This document shows positions 29,161 to 39,755 of a stretch of 41,357 nucleotides of DNA, piece after piece. Source of the stretch: Deltaproteobacteria bacterium. GTDB lineage: Bacteria; Desulfobacterota; Desulfobulbia; Desulfobulbales; VMSU01. The position numbers and the translations under genes were made by a program. Location: assembly GCA_013151175.1 (NCBI GenBank), contig JAADIV010000194.1, forward strand, positions 1-41,357. The letters run 5' to 3'. How positions within the stretch are numbered: position 1 is the first letter of the stretch; each line of letters opens with the position of its first letter. The notes below the pieces were generated by a model, which saw nothing but the letters and a program-made list of their open reading frames with translations, did no database searches and was not told where the DNA came from.

Positions 29161-31761
29161 ATGCAACAGGATAAATTCACCTTAAAATCGCAGGAGGCTC
29201 TGCAAAACTCACAGCACCTTGCCGAGCAGAACGGGCAGCAGGAGATCATGGCCGAGCATCTGTTAAAGGCCTTGCTCCAACAGCCGGAAGGGGTGGTGGT
29301 GCCTATTCTGCAAAAGATTGGCGCCAGTCCCGCTGAAGTCATGGTTGCGGTTGATGAATTGTTGGCCGGTCTGCCCAAGGTCTCCGGCAGCGGTTTCGGG
29401 CAGGTATCTCTCTCCCTGAGCTTGAAAAAGACACTGGATCATGCCTTTAAGATCGCCGATGGTATGCAGGACGAGTATGTCAGCCAAGAGCATCTCTTTC
29501 TGGCAATTTTGGACGACAAGGGCTCAAAGACAGCCCAGGCCCTAAAAGATAAGGGAATTAATAAAAATGATTTTATGCAGGCTCTGGTTTCTATCCGAGG
29601 CAGTCAGCGGGTTACCGATCCTGACCCGGAGGGCAAATACCAGGCCCTGGAAAAATATGGCAGAAACCTCACGGTTCTGGCTAAACAGGGCAAACTTGAT
29701 CCGGTAATTGGCCGTGATGACGAGGTGCGCCGGGTGGTACAGGTTCTGGCCCGCCGTACCAAGAACAATCCTGTTCTGATTGGTGAACCGGGGGTAGGTA
29801 AGACCGCCATTGTCGAAGGCTTAGCCCAACGGATTGTCATGGGCGATATTCCGGAAAGCCTGAGTAATAAGCAGGTTGTCGCTCTGGATATCGGCGCTAT
29901 GCTGGCCGGCGCCAAATATCGGGGTGAATTTGAAGACCGCTTAAAGGCGGTGCTTAAGGAGGTGCAGAGCCGGGCCGGTGAAATTATCCTCTTTATCGAT
30001 GAGATGCATACCCTGGTGGGTGCCGGAGCCTCTGAAGGGGCCATGGACGCCTCCAATATGTTGAAACCGGCCCTGGCCCGCGGGGAACTGCATTGTGTGG
30101 GGGCAACAACCCTGAACGAGTTTCGTACCATTGAGCGCGATCCTGCCCTTGAGCGACGTTTTCAGCAGGTTCTGGTGCAGGAACCGACCGTAGAAGATAC
30201 CATCGCTATCCTGCGCGGGATTAAAGAAAAATACGAGGTGCATCATGGCATCAGGATTACCGATGCCGCGACAGTAGCGGCGGCCACCCTCTCCCACCGC
30301 TATATCTCTGACCGTTTTCTGCCCGATAAGGCTATCGATCTGATTGATGAAGCGGGTTCCCTCCTGCGGATGGAAATTGATTCCATGCCCACCGAGATTG
30401 ATGAAGTTGACCGGCGGCGCATCAAACTGGAGATCGAACGTGAAGCCCTGAAAAAAGAGAAAGATGCCGCCTCCAGAGAGCGCCTGGCCAGGCTCGAAGC
30501 AGAACTGGCTGATGTCGCTGAAACGTTGCACAGTATGAAGGGCCATTGGACGCTGGAAAAGGATAAAATTCAGGCGATCAGAAGAATTAAAGGGCAGATT
30601 GACGAGGCCAGGATTGAGGAGCAGCGGGCCGAACGTCAGGGCGATTTAAGCCTGGTGGCGGAGATCCGTTACGGCCGGATTGCCGATCTGGAGAAGCAGC
30701 TGCAAGCCGCCAATGATCAGTTACTTGAGGTTCAGAAAGATCGCAAGATGCTAAAAGAGGAGGTTGACGAAGAGGATATCGCCCAGGTGGTAGCCAAGTG
30801 GACCGGTATCCCTGTTGATCGTTTACTGGCCGGAGAGCAGGAAAAGCTGGTGCATGCCGATGAATATCTGGCCCAAAGAGTGGTGGGGCAGGAGCGCGCC
30901 ATTACGGCCGTGGCCAATGCGGTGCGCCGCTCCAGAGCCGGGCTGCAGGATCCCGATCGGCCCCTTGGCTCCTTCATCTTCCTGGGACCAACCGGCGTCG
31001 GCAAGACGGAATTGGCCCGCACTCTGGCGGAGTTCATGTTCAACAGCGAGCAGGCCATGGTTCGCCTTGATATGTCGGAGTTCATGGAGAAACATTCCGT
31101 TGCCCGGCTCATTGGCGCCCCTCCCGGATACGTGGGTTACGATCAGGGCGGCTATCTCACAGAGGCCGTGCGCCACAAGCCATATTCGGTTATTCTTTTT
31201 GATGAGATTGAAAAGGCCCATCCCGATGTCTTTAATGTCCTCCTGCAAATTTTGGACGATGGCCGGATGACGGACGGCAAAGGCCGCACGGTGTCATTCA
31301 AGAATACAATCCTGATTATGACCTCCAATTTGGGCAGTCAGTTGATTATGGATATGGGCGGCGAAAAAAGCCCGGAATTGGCCCATCAGCTTGATGATCT
31401 TCTGCATCGCCAGTTTAAGCCGGAATTTTTGAACCGGATTGATGAGATTATTACCTTCCACAGCCTGACAAAGGAGCATCTGGTAAAGATCATCGATATT
31501 CAGCTCGCCAACCTGCGAAAGAGAATCGCCGGGCGGAATATTCACCTAAGTTTTGCCGACAGCGCCAAAGAATTTTTAATCAAGGCAGGATTTGACCCAG
31601 CCTTTGGCGCCAGGCCCCTGAAACGGGCCATCCAACACCATGTCCAGGACGCTTTGGCGATGAAGATATTGGCTGGCAGCTGTAAGGACGGTGACCATGT
31701 ATTGGTGGAAGCGGTACCAGACGGGATCAGGTTTCAGGTATCAGTAGACGGAGAACAGTAG
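29161..31761 (+). CDS. clpB: ATP-dependent chaperone ClpB
   Basis: Two AAA+ modules: [63 protein letters not shown]. Start [14 protein letters not shown] at 29161 with GGGAGG upstream. Confidence 0.97.
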   Translation: MQQDKFTLKSQEALQNSQHLAEQNGQQEIMAEHLLKALLQQPEGVVVPILQKIGASPAEVMVAVDELLAGLPKVSGSGFGQVSLSLSLKKTLDHAFKIADGMQDEYVSQEHLFLAILDDKGSKTAQALKDKGINKNDFMQALVSIRGSQRVTDPDPEGKYQALEKYGRNLTVLAKQGKLDPVIGRDDEVRRVVQVLARRTKNNPVLIGEPGVGKTAIVEGLAQRIVMGDIPESLSNKQVVALDIGAMLAGAKYRGEFEDRLKAVLKEVQSRAGEIILFIDEMHTLVGAGASEGAMDASNMLKPALARGELHCVGATTLNEFRTIERDPALERRFQQVLVQEPTVEDTIAILRGIKEKYEVHHGIRITDAATVAAATLSHRYISDRFLPDKAIDLIDEAGSLLRMEIDSMPTEIDEVDRRRIKLEIEREALKKEKDAASRERLARLEAELADVAETLHSMKGHWTLEKDKIQAIRRIKGQIDEARIEEQRAERQGDLSLVAEIRYGRIADLEKQLQAANDQLLEVQKDRKMLKEEVDEEDIAQVVAKWTGIPVDRLLAGEQEKLVHADEYLAQRVVGQERAITAVANAVRRSRAGLQDPDRPLGSFIFLGPTGVGKTELARTLAEFMFNSEQAMVRLDMSEFMEKHSVARLIGAPPGYVGYDQGGYLTEAVRHKPYSVILFDEIEKAHPDVFNVLLQILDDGRMTDGKGRTVSFKNTILIMTSNLGSQLIMDMGGEKSPELAHQLDDLLHRQFKPEFLNRIDEIITFHSLTKEHLVKIIDIQLANLRKRIAGRNIHLSFADSAKEFLIKAGFDPAFGARPLKRAIQHHVQDALAMKILAGSCKDGDHVLVEAVPDGIRFQVSVDGEQ

Positions 31762-31814
31762 GGGCAGGTTTTAAACCCGACCGGTGGAATGATATTGCAA
31801 AAATTCCGCAATCC
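31758..31814. repeat. 57-bp two-hairpin dispersed repeat, copy B
   Basis: gtaggggcaggttttaaacccgaccggtggaatgatattgcaaaaattccgcaatcc; same length and orientation as copy A, 8 differences. Confidence 0.87.
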
Positions 31815-31850
31815 AGAAAATTTAATCAACCACACACAGGATCTAAAATA

Positions 31851-33155
31851 ATGAAAATCGCGATGATCGGCACCGGGTATGTGGGGCTGGTGACGGGCGC
31901 TTGTTTGGCCGAATTTGGCCATCAGGTTACCTGTATGGATAAGTCGGAGGAAAAAATAGAGTTCTTGCAGGCTGGCGGTATCCCTATCTATGAGCCTGGT
32001 CTTGCCCAATTGGTTGGCAAAAATATCGGTGAGGGGCGGCTTTCCTTTCAGACAGATATGCGACAGGCAGTGCAGGGGGCGCAGGCCGTATTTATCGCAG
32101 TTGGCACCCCATCGTCAAGGCGGGGGGACGGTTACGCCGACCTCACATATATCTACGCGGCGGTACGGGAATTGGCCCATTGTATCTCCGACTATGTAGT
32201 GGTGGTTGATAAAAGCACGGTGCCGGTGGGCACGGCCCGCCAGGTAGCCAGAATCATCCGGGAGGAAAATCCGGTGGCGGATTTCGATGTGGTGTCAAAC
32301 CCGGAATTCCTGCGGGAAGGGGCGGCAATTAACGATTTTATGCGCCCGGATCGGGTGGTTATCGGCACGGAATCAGAGAAGGCTCTTGCGGTGATGAAAG
32401 AGGTATATGACCCGCTCTATCTGATTTCCACCCCCATCGTGGCGACTAATCCGGCCACGGCAGAATTGATAAAATACTCCGCCAACGCCTTCCTGGCAGT
32501 CAAAATTTCTTTTATCAACGAGATTGCCGGTATCTGTGAGGCCGTTGGCGCCGATGTTGTTGATTTGGCTAAAGCGGTCGGCCTTGACGGCCGTATTGGC
32601 AGTAAATTCCTCCATCCCGGCCCCGGTTACGGCGGCTCATGTTTCCCGAAAGACACCTTGGCCCTCCTCCGTATCGCCCAGGAAAACGGGGTGGCGGCCA
32701 GATTGGTGGAGGCCGGAGTGGAAGTTAATTCAGCGCAAAAGGCCCGGATGGTCAAAAAGATTATAGATGCCATGGGCGGTTCAGTGGCTGGCAAAACCAT
32801 CGCGGCCTTAGGCTTGACCTTTAAGCCGGAGACCGATGACCTGCGTGAGTCTCCGGCCCTGACTATCTTGCCGCCACTAGTGGAACGCGGCGGCATAGTC
32901 AAGGCGCATGACCCCAAGGGTATGGACGAGGCGGCTAAGATACTGCCGAACCTGCATTATATGAATTCAGCATATGAGGCCTGCAAAGAGGCCGATGCGG
33001 TGGTATTGCTCACCGAGTGGAATCAATATCGGGCCTTGGATCTAGCGAGAATAAAGGCCGGAATGAAAACACCCGTATTCATTGATTTGCGTAATGTTTA
33101 TGACCCAACCCGAATGCGGGAAGCAGGGTTTGCCTATACCGGCGTTGGCCGCTGA
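31851..33155 (+). CDS. UDP-glucose/GDP-mannose dehydrogenase family protein (UDP-glucose 6-dehydrogenase)
   Basis: MKIAMIGTGYVGLVTGACLAEFGH, FLHPGPGYGGSCFPKDTLAL, GLTFKPETDDLRESPAL. Confidence 0.95.
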   Translation: MKIAMIGTGYVGLVTGACLAEFGHQVTCMDKSEEKIEFLQAGGIPIYEPGLAQLVGKNIGEGRLSFQTDMRQAVQGAQAVFIAVGTPSSRRGDGYADLTYIYAAVRELAHCISDYVVVVDKSTVPVGTARQVARIIREENPVADFDVVSNPEFLREGAAINDFMRPDRVVIGTESEKALAVMKEVYDPLYLISTPIVATNPATAELIKYSANAFLAVKISFINEIAGICEAVGADVVDLAKAVGLDGRIGSKFLHPGPGYGGSCFPKDTLALLRIAQENGVAARLVEAGVEVNSAQKARMVKKIIDAMGGSVAGKTIAALGLTFKPETDDLRESPALTILPPLVERGGIVKAHDPKGMDEAAKILPNLHYMNSAYEACKEADAVVLLTEWNQYRALDLARIKAGMKTPVFIDLRNVYDPTRMREAGFAYTGVGR

Positions 33156-33160
33156 TTTCC

Positions 33161-36100
33161 CTACTGAATATCAACCGTTGACCAGGCGGTGGTCAGGGTA
33201 TTGCTCGGGCAGGTGCTATCCACGGCGGTAAGCCGGAAACGGTAGCCGAGACCGGCAGTGGAGGCGCTGGTTTGGGATACGGTAACATTATTGCCGCTGC
33301 CGGTTAAGACAAAGCCGCCGGGATCATTCCCCTGCCATTGTATGGCCCAGCTGGTGAGAGAGCCCACCGTTGGCCCCGAGGCAGTGAAATCCTGGCCGCA
33401 GGTGATTGAATTATTGGCCTTGCAACTTAGTGAGGCCGCAGTGGGAATGACTATCAGGCTGCCGTTCTTGACAGTAAGGGGCAGTAGCTTGCTGTCGGTT
33501 ACACCATTGGCATCGGTAAGTTTTACCTCCACCGTATAATTGCCGGAGCAGCTGCCGATGGTACCGCTAATTTCACCGGTGCTGTGATTAGCCATAGTCA
33601 GACCGCTGACGGTAGAAGTCCCCATATCCCAAGCGTAATTGAGAGTTCCCCCCGTGGCGGCGGGGGTGTCGCTATAGACGGCTCCAACGGTACCATCGGC
33701 CAGGGCGGCGGTGGTTATGATCGGATAATTATCGGGGCAGGTGGGGGAGCTGTTATAGATGGCCGCGATTTCGTTGACCGCCAGAGCCCGGTCATTGATC
33801 AGCGCCTCATCAATCCTGCCGCCGAAGAAATTACGGGGATTGCCGGAGCCACGGGCGCCAATGAGGAATCTGGATGAATTACTGCCCATGGCGCCGCTCT
33901 CATCCCTGGAATATACCTGCTCACCGTCTTTATAGAGAAGCTGCCGGTGGCCGTCATATACCACGGTCACATGATACCAGGTATTGGCGGTCACCGAAAA
34001 ACTGGTGCCGCCGTCCCAAGCCCAATGCGGCCGCCAGGCATATTGCAGATAACCGCCATTTACCCTGATCTCGTAAAGATTTTCCTTATTGCTGATGATA
34101 TTCTCACCACTTGAACCGTCCCAGTTAAACCAGGCGCTCATGGACCAGGGCTTGTTTCCGGGGCTGAAGACATTGCCGAAATCCAGATAATCACCGTCCG
34201 TGCGGCTGAAGCTGGCCGCCCGGCAGACCTTGCCGTTTGCGGGCGTGGTTGGAGCGGGCAACGCCCCGCTGCCGGTTTTGGCGGCAACGCCGTTTTCGGC
34301 GGGGCTGGCACCGGTGTCCTTGACCTCACCCTCGGTGCCGTCCCATGTTGGGCCTTCCATACTGTACCGGCCGATGGGATCGGTGTAGCAGGCGCCGGAG
34401 CAGGTGTTCCTGTTGAGGTTATAGACTGTGGTAATATCGTCCGCTGTCAGGGCCCGGTTCCAGACCATTAATTCATCAAATTCCCCCCAATTCTGGTTAC
34501 CGCCTATGTAATTGCCCAGGGTCTTGATATCCGTGGTGGATTTATAGCTGGCGGTTCCCACCTTGCTGCCGTCAATATAGAAATCGGTCTGGCTGTCATG
34601 GCCCACGGCCGCCAGATGATGCCAACCTGAAGACAGGGTGGACATATTAAAGCCGCTGCTGTGGAAACCGGTTCCGTGATTATCATAGGTGCCTAGCAAA
34701 TTGGAACTGCGGTTGACCAGGATTTGGTGATCCTGCGTTCCCCTGGTAAGGGTCCACCAGCCCGTGCCGGTGCCGGCCAGCGGCCATCTGAACCAGGCGG
34801 CTATTGTCCACGAAGCGCCAAGAGTTAAAGGCGGATCCAGGAGTAAATATGCCGTACCCGTATCCGTTGAGGCGGCGCGGCATATTCTGCCGGAGCCGGT
34901 TGTAAAGGCGTTATTGACGGCGGTGGCGTTATTCCCGGCACCGCTGGAATCAATCACCTCGCCAGCCGTGCCGTTCCAGGCGCATTCATCCATGCGCCAT
35001 TCCCCCGCCAGACCATCGCTGTAGGGAGAACCGGCACCGTTTGCCGTAACCTCAACCGTCATGTTTTTGGAGATGGTATTATCGGAGCATTGACTGTCCG
35101 TGGCGGTGATGGTGGCGTTGTATGTATTGGCCGCCACCGAGCCGGTTTTCTGCAGATGCCCCTCGGTGGCGGAGAACTTACTGATGGCAAAGCCGGTGGG
35201 AGCTGGTGAGCCCCAGGTCAAGCCCCAGTTAAAGTCACCCAGAGCCGGGCCGCTAGCAGTAATGGTGCGGATCCAGGCCGAGGTATCGCAGACCCAGGTC
35301 CCTGTCCCGGAGTTATCCCCGGTTTCGTAGGTTGGAGTCAAGATCAGGCTGCCGTTATTCACGTTGAGGCCGAAGGTATGGTTGTCAGAGTTGCTTAAAT
35401 CGGCCCGATCCTCCACCTTTACGGTAATATTATAGGGGGTTGTCCGGCTGCATACGTTAATATCGCCAGAGAGAACCCCGGTGAGACGATTGATGGTCAG
35501 ACCGGGGATATCCGCAGAAACCAAAGACCAGTCGAATTCTCCGGATCCCCCCGTGGCCTGAAAGGTATGGCTGTAATTATTACCGATGATTGTAGCTGAC
35601 AGGGCCGAGGTGTTAATCTGGACGGCCGTATTACCCACGCAGGCAGGATTAGCCTGGCAGTCCTGATCGGCACAATCGGTGTAACCATCGTGGTCATTAT
35701 CGATGCCGTCGGTACAATTCGTCTCGGTGCCGCTAGCTCCACTGCCACCGCTGACCCCGCCGCCGCCATTGCAGTTGATTCCATATATATAGTTGAGCGA
35801 GGTGGCCGTGACCAGATCGTCATATTGCTTACCGGCCGTGGTATAGTCAGGCGGCCGATTGGGATGATCCATCTGCAGGTCAGAGCCTTCATTATAACCA
35901 TCGAAAAAGCCATCACCATTGCCGTCAAGATTTTTTGGGCCGCCGCTAGCGATAATATAGGCTTCATTCGTATTGATGCCGCCGGGGGAGGTGCTATAGA
36001 GTCTGGTGGTGGTCTGGGGGGCATTAATCAGGATTGCCAGTTCGGTACAAAGGGGATTGCTGCCGGTGGCGCCCGTAGTCCGTATCAGTTCTTGGTATAC

Positions 36101-36472
36101 CCCAAATTTTGGCACATTATTCCAGGCATCATTGCCATCAGCCATGCCCAGGGTCAAAAAGGGCAGTTTACCGACATAGGAGGCGCAGGTATCATCACTG
36201 GGGTTGCCGCTTAGAGCGTTATCATTGCGGTTTTCCCAACCGTCATTATCGGTATCCGGACAGGGCAGATGATGAGTGGCCCCAATATATCCCCGGACGG
36301 AATAATCAATTTTTTCCATAATCGCTTTGGTCTTCCTGGCCTTGGCGGAGGCGATCAGACTGGGAAGAACCGTTATCATGGCCGAGATGACAATACCGAT
36401 AATAATCAGGACAATAGCCATTTCAACCAGGGTAAAACCCCTGTTCTTTATCCGCGTTTGGGAGTAAGACAT
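33161..36472 (-). CDS. Large prepilin-signal protein with Ig-like and two LamG/concanavalin-like domains (putative pilus-associated adhesin)
   Basis: N-terminal RGFTLVEMAIVLIIIGIVISAMI type III signal; DGIDNDHDGYTDCADQDC Ca-binding-like motif; two LamG-like modules (SWTIAAWFRW...FDELMVWNRAL; PWSMSAWFNWDGSS...GRIDEALINDRAL); putative Ig repeats. Confidence 0.88.
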   Translation of the reverse strand: MSYSQTRIKNRGFTLVEMAIVLIIIGIVISAMITVLPSLIASAKARKTKAIMEKIDYSVRGYIGATHHLPCPDTDNDGWENRNDNALSGNPSDDTCASYVGKLPFLTLGMADGNDAWNNVPKFGVYQELIRTTGATGSNPLCTELAILINAPQTTTRLYSTSPGGINTNEAYIIASGGPKNLDGNGDGFFDGYNEGSDLQMDHPNRPPDYTTAGKQYDDLVTATSLNYIYGINCNGGGGVSGGSGASGTETNCTDGIDNDHDGYTDCADQDCQANPACVGNTAVQINTSALSATIIGNNYSHTFQATGGSGEFDWSLVSADIPGLTINRLTGVLSGDINVCSRTTPYNITVKVEDRADLSNSDNHTFGLNVNNGSLILTPTYETGDNSGTGTWVCDTSAWIRTITASGPALGDFNWGLTWGSPAPTGFAISKFSATEGHLQKTGSVAANTYNATITATDSQCSDNTISKNMTVEVTANGAGSPYSDGLAGEWRMDECAWNGTAGEVIDSSGAGNNATAVNNAFTTGSGRICRAASTDTGTAYLLLDPPLTLGASWTIAAWFRWPLAGTGTGWWTLTRGTQDHQILVNRSSNLLGTYDNHGTGFHSSGFNMSTLSSGWHHLAAVGHDSQTDFYIDGSKVGTASYKSTTDIKTLGNYIGGNQNWGEFDELMVWNRALTADDITTVYNLNRNTCSGACYTDPIGRYSMEGPTWDGTEGEVKDTGASPAENGVAAKTGSGALPAPTTPANGKVCRAASFSRTDGDYLDFGNVFSPGNKPWSMSAWFNWDGSSGENIISNKENLYEIRVNGGYLQYAWRPHWAWDGGTSFSVTANTWYHVTVVYDGHRQLLYKDGEQVYSRDESGAMGSNSSRFLIGARGSGNPRNFFGGRIDEALINDRALAVNEIAAIYNSSPTCPDNYPIITTAALADGTVGAVYSDTPAATGGTLNYAWDMGTSTVSGLTMANHSTGEISGTIGSCSGNYTVEVKLTDANGVTDSKLLPLTVKNGSLIVIPTAASLSCKANNSITCGQDFTASGPTVGSLTSWAIQWQGNDPGGFVLTGSGNNVTVSQTSASTAGLGYRFRLTAVDSTCPSNTLTTAWSTVDIQ

Positions 36473-36664
36473 GATTACACCTGTATGAAATTTTCATAAT
36501 GAACGGCCTCTCTATCATTGCACCGCTAATTGGAGTCTATCACAAAAATATCACCTTGTAATATTGTCTTGCCAATTTTTTTTAGCTTGATTATAACTCG
36601 TTGCAGTTATTGGTAAAAATTACGATATTGTGCCGTGTTTAAACAAAAAATGAGGAGAGAACAA

Positions 36665-37330
36665 ATGAGATGGCATAAATCAGTGAAGAATGAAGTGGGC
36701 TTTACCCTGGTTGAAGTTGCCATTGTCCTGATTATTATCGGCCTGATTCTCGGAGCGGCGATAAAAGGCAAGGATCTTATCCAGTCGGCCAAACAGAAAA
36801 AGTTTTATAGTAACTTCGTTAAACAATGGGAGGTTACGGTACTTGATTATTATGATCGTACCGGTGGGGTTATTGGCGACGGCAACACGAACGGGGGTAC
36901 GACAGCTACTACCGACGGCCGCTTTGACAATATTAACAATGCGACCAAATGGGGTGCGGTTGGCAATCCCGGCACCGGCGTTTTAGGACGTTTGCAGGCC
37001 GTTGGCCTAGATCTCCCCACTACCAACACCGGCACGAGTTATACCTATTCTTTCAAGGGCTCAACAAGTGGTTCCCGCACCGTCACATTGGCCCTTGATA
37101 GTCTGAATGCAACCACTGGCGGCGGGGGCAGCAGTGGAACCAATATGGCCAACAATGTCCTGTACTTTACCTTGATGCCCACCGACTTGGCTATTGCCCT
37201 GGATAATGTTATCGATGGCAGCGCCAATGGTAAAAATGGCAAATTCCGCCATTATCCGGATACTACTGATTGGCCGAATGTTAATACCACCACGACTGTC
37301 AACGCCATGTATATCCTTGATGTACCGTAA
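36665..37330 (+). CDS. Prepilin-type N-terminal cleavage/methylation domain protein (pilin-like)
   Basis: MRWHKSVKNEVGFTLVEVAIVLIIIGLILGAAIKGKDLIQSAK; start at 36665. Confidence 0.9.
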   Translation: MRWHKSVKNEVGFTLVEVAIVLIIIGLILGAAIKGKDLIQSAKQKKFYSNFVKQWEVTVLDYYDRTGGVIGDGNTNGGTTATTDGRFDNINNATKWGAVGNPGTGVLGRLQAVGLDLPTTNTGTSYTYSFKGSTSGSRTVTLALDSLNATTGGGGSSGTNMANNVLYFTLMPTDLAIALDNVIDGSANGKNGKFRHYPDTTDWPNVNTTTTVNAMYILDVP

Positions 37331-37351
37331 TGCCAGAATGAAGGGAAAATA

Positions 37352-37903
37352 ATGGGCCGCAATTCGGCTTTAGCTATATTGGGAGTTGTCATTTCCCTAG
37401 CCGCGACCTTTTTCCTCGCCTACTCCGCTTGGATTTTTACGGGCCGTTACAGCGATTATGAGTTGCAGGGCAAACGTTTGCGCATCGCTGATTTGGCCGT
37501 AAACCATGCCCGGGAAAAGCAACATCTGGTACGGAAATATAATCTGATTATGGCCGATTTTGCCAAATTCAGCAGTCAGGTGAAACATTTTGGCGTTGGC
37601 CCCGGTCGTTGGCAAACATACGATGTAAACCTCGATAAAATACTGCCGCTTACCGAAGCCGGTCATCTTATCGCCCAACTCTCCTCCGGCCCTAATTTTT
37701 ATTTCCAACCGCTCAGCCTCTCGCTAGGTACGGGTGATTATATAAAAGCCGCTCCCATTACTACCGCAAATTCGTCACCGCAAACCGCCGCAGAGTCCCC
37801 ACCCTCTCCCCCTGCGCCGCCATCATCCTCGTCCCGTAAGATACATGCAGGTGATGTCTTTCTGCGGGTACAGGGTAAGTTTATTGTGAGGGATAAACAG
37901 TGA
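37352..37903 (+). CDS. Single-TM protein, possible PilO/GspM-like pilus assembly component
   Basis: N-terminal TM ALAILGVVISLAATFFLAYSAWIF followed by charged helix; position upstream of PilM/N-like and secretin genes. Confidence 0.45.
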   Translation: MGRNSALAILGVVISLAATFFLAYSAWIFTGRYSDYELQGKRLRIADLAVNHAREKQHLVRKYNLIMADFAKFSSQVKHFGVGPGRWQTYDVNLDKILPLTEAGHLIAQLSSGPNFYFQPLSLSLGTGDYIKAAPITTANSSPQTAAESPPSPPAPPSSSSRKIHAGDVFLRVQGKFIVRDKQ

Positions 37904-39213
37904 TTTTTGCGGGTAAGCGCCAATATATCATTGAACTGGATCAGGCGGTATATACCTACAGCAGCGGCTGCTTAAGCCGAATTTCCGCCGAAGAAAAACC
38001 GGGGGGAGAAACCTGGCTGTTGACCGATTTCACCACCGATACCTCGATACCCACATCCAGAGTCGCCATAGTGGATACCAAGGCCAAATACGCCCCCACC
38101 ATGATTAACCGCCAACTGCAGGAAGAGGGCGAATTTACCGAGCCGGTCTCTGTCATCATCCATGCTACCAAAAAGGCGGCAACGGAACGAACCGAGGTTT
38201 TTTATACAGCTCTGCCGGTTACCTTGTTGCGGCAATACCGGGAACGCATTGCCCGCAGGCAAAACTTGCAGATCCTCTTTCCCCTCTACGGCGTCCTTCT
38301 CCACAGCATCCGCCAGATGGCCGGCCGACAGCCCCTGGCTCTGGTCTTTCGCCACAAAAATCATGCCGACCTGCTCATTGCCAACAAGACCAGAGTCTAT
38401 TACGCCAATCGCGCCACCCTCTACGATATTTCCGCCGCAGAGGTAGAGGTACAAACCCTATGGGGGATTGTGCTTAATGATATCAAGACGGCAGAGCGCG
38501 AGCAGCATATCAGTATCGAAAAATGCGTTATTTGTAACTGGTTTGACGCCCCGGATAAACCTGATTGGAGCGCAGAGCAAGATATGGCGGTGGAGACCCC
38601 AACCGCCCTGGTTACGATAGATAACGAGAGCAGACCATGCTCTTTTCTACCGTTGCTCGAAGGACTTACCCTCAGGGCTAGCATCTCGCCGGCCCTGGAC
38701 ACTATCACCAGTTATTGCCGGCGCCTGCTGCCCATGGTTCAGATTATCGTTTTGCTAGTGGCCCTGGGGCTGTTGGCCGGTGGTCGTTTCCTCGGCACCG
38801 CGACAACCGACCTGAAACAGGAGATTGCGGCGGACAAACAAAAACTGACCAAACTGACCGACTTTACCCTGCGGGAGGCACCCGCGTACAGGCCGGCCCT
38901 GGCTCTCCTGCAACGGCTCGACATCCTGAGACGCTCAAAATCATTTAAGACGGTAATCGGCGATCTCACGACCGCCGCCTCACCTCATATGACCATCGAT
39001 CAGGTCAAAGTCGATGTCCAGCACCAACTGATGAAAATAGAGGTTCACGGTATTATCAACATTGATTTCAAGACCGCCTATCGGGAATATCGGGATTTGC
39101 AGAACCGGCTGAAAAACAATGGCTACACCATCGTTGATAATACCTTTACGACAGAGATTGATCAGGCCCAATTCCTGTTGACCTGTACCAGCCCCATGGG
39201 CGGAGACAAATGA
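37900..39213 (+). CDS. GspL/PilM-PilN-like bitopic assembly protein
   Basis: GTG start overlapping the upstream TGA; cytoplasmic N-domain, TM at MVQIIVLLVALGLLAGGRFLG, periplasmic PilN-like C-domain. 437 aa. Confidence 0.5.
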   Translation: MIFAGKRQYIIELDQAVYTYSSGCLSRISAEEKPGGETWLLTDFTTDTSIPTSRVAIVDTKAKYAPTMINRQLQEEGEFTEPVSVIIHATKKAATERTEVFYTALPVTLLRQYRERIARRQNLQILFPLYGVLLHSIRQMAGRQPLALVFRHKNHADLLIANKTRVYYANRATLYDISAAEVEVQTLWGIVLNDIKTAEREQHISIEKCVICNWFDAPDKPDWSAEQDMAVETPTALVTIDNESRPCSFLPLLEGLTLRASISPALDTITSYCRRLLPMVQIIVLLVALGLLAGGRFLGTATTDLKQEIAADKQKLTKLTDFTLREAPAYRPALALLQRLDILRRSKSFKTVIGDLTTAASPHMTIDQVKVDVQHQLMKIEVHGIINIDFKTAYREYRDLQNRLKNNGYTIVDNTFTTEIDQAQFLLTCTSPMGGDK

Positions 39214-39740
39214 AAACCAAATTCATCCCTCTTCTGGCTTTCCTGCTGCCGCTGTTGGCCGTGGGCTACGCCGGTTGGCTGGCCGTCAGCCGCGCCCCGG
39301 CGCCGGTCAGCGCCAGGGATATCTTTGCCTGTCAGCATCATAAGAATGATTTTGTGGTTCCCGATACCGCAGAGGTGAAAAAGGTGAACGATATTACCAG
39401 AAAACTCACCCTTATCACCTATCCACCGGCAGCCGAGAGCCGTGATCTTGACCTGAAGATATTCGGCCAAGAGGTTGCCGCCCAGGGCCAGTCTGGTGGC
39501 AGGAGGCCCCGGCCGGCGGCAAAAACGGCCTATGACATCACCTTTACCTTTGTCTCCGCCACAGACCGTTATTGTTACATAAATGGCGTCTTCTACCGGC
39601 AGGGTGATGTCATGGCAGATGGCGGCAGGATCAGCAAAATCATGCTTGCAGAGGTACTAATCATCAAAAACAATATTTCGCAATGGGTACCCGTCCAACG
39701 CCCCAATATCAATAGCGGCAATATTAAACCCGGCAAATAG
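39210..39740 (+). CDS. Membrane-anchored protein, possible PilP/GspC-like component
   Basis: N-terminal TM, VFYRQGDVMADGGRISKIMLAEVLIIKNN resembles a pilot/PilP/GspC-type beta domain; ATGA overlap with upstream gene. Confidence 0.45.
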   Translation: MKTKFIPLLAFLLPLLAVGYAGWLAVSRAPAPVSARDIFACQHHKNDFVVPDTAEVKKVNDITRKLTLITYPPAAESRDLDLKIFGQEVAAQGQSGGRRPRPAAKTAYDITFTFVSATDRYCYINGVFYRQGDVMADGGRISKIMLAEVLIIKNNISQWVPVQRPNINSGNIKPGK

Positions 39741-39755
39741 GGAGGTCAGCAGCGC

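Noticed and set aside
35690-36214. 174-aa + strand ORF inside the LamG prepilin gene
   Set aside because: Antisense to a well-supported coding sequence; composition is that of a shadow frame.
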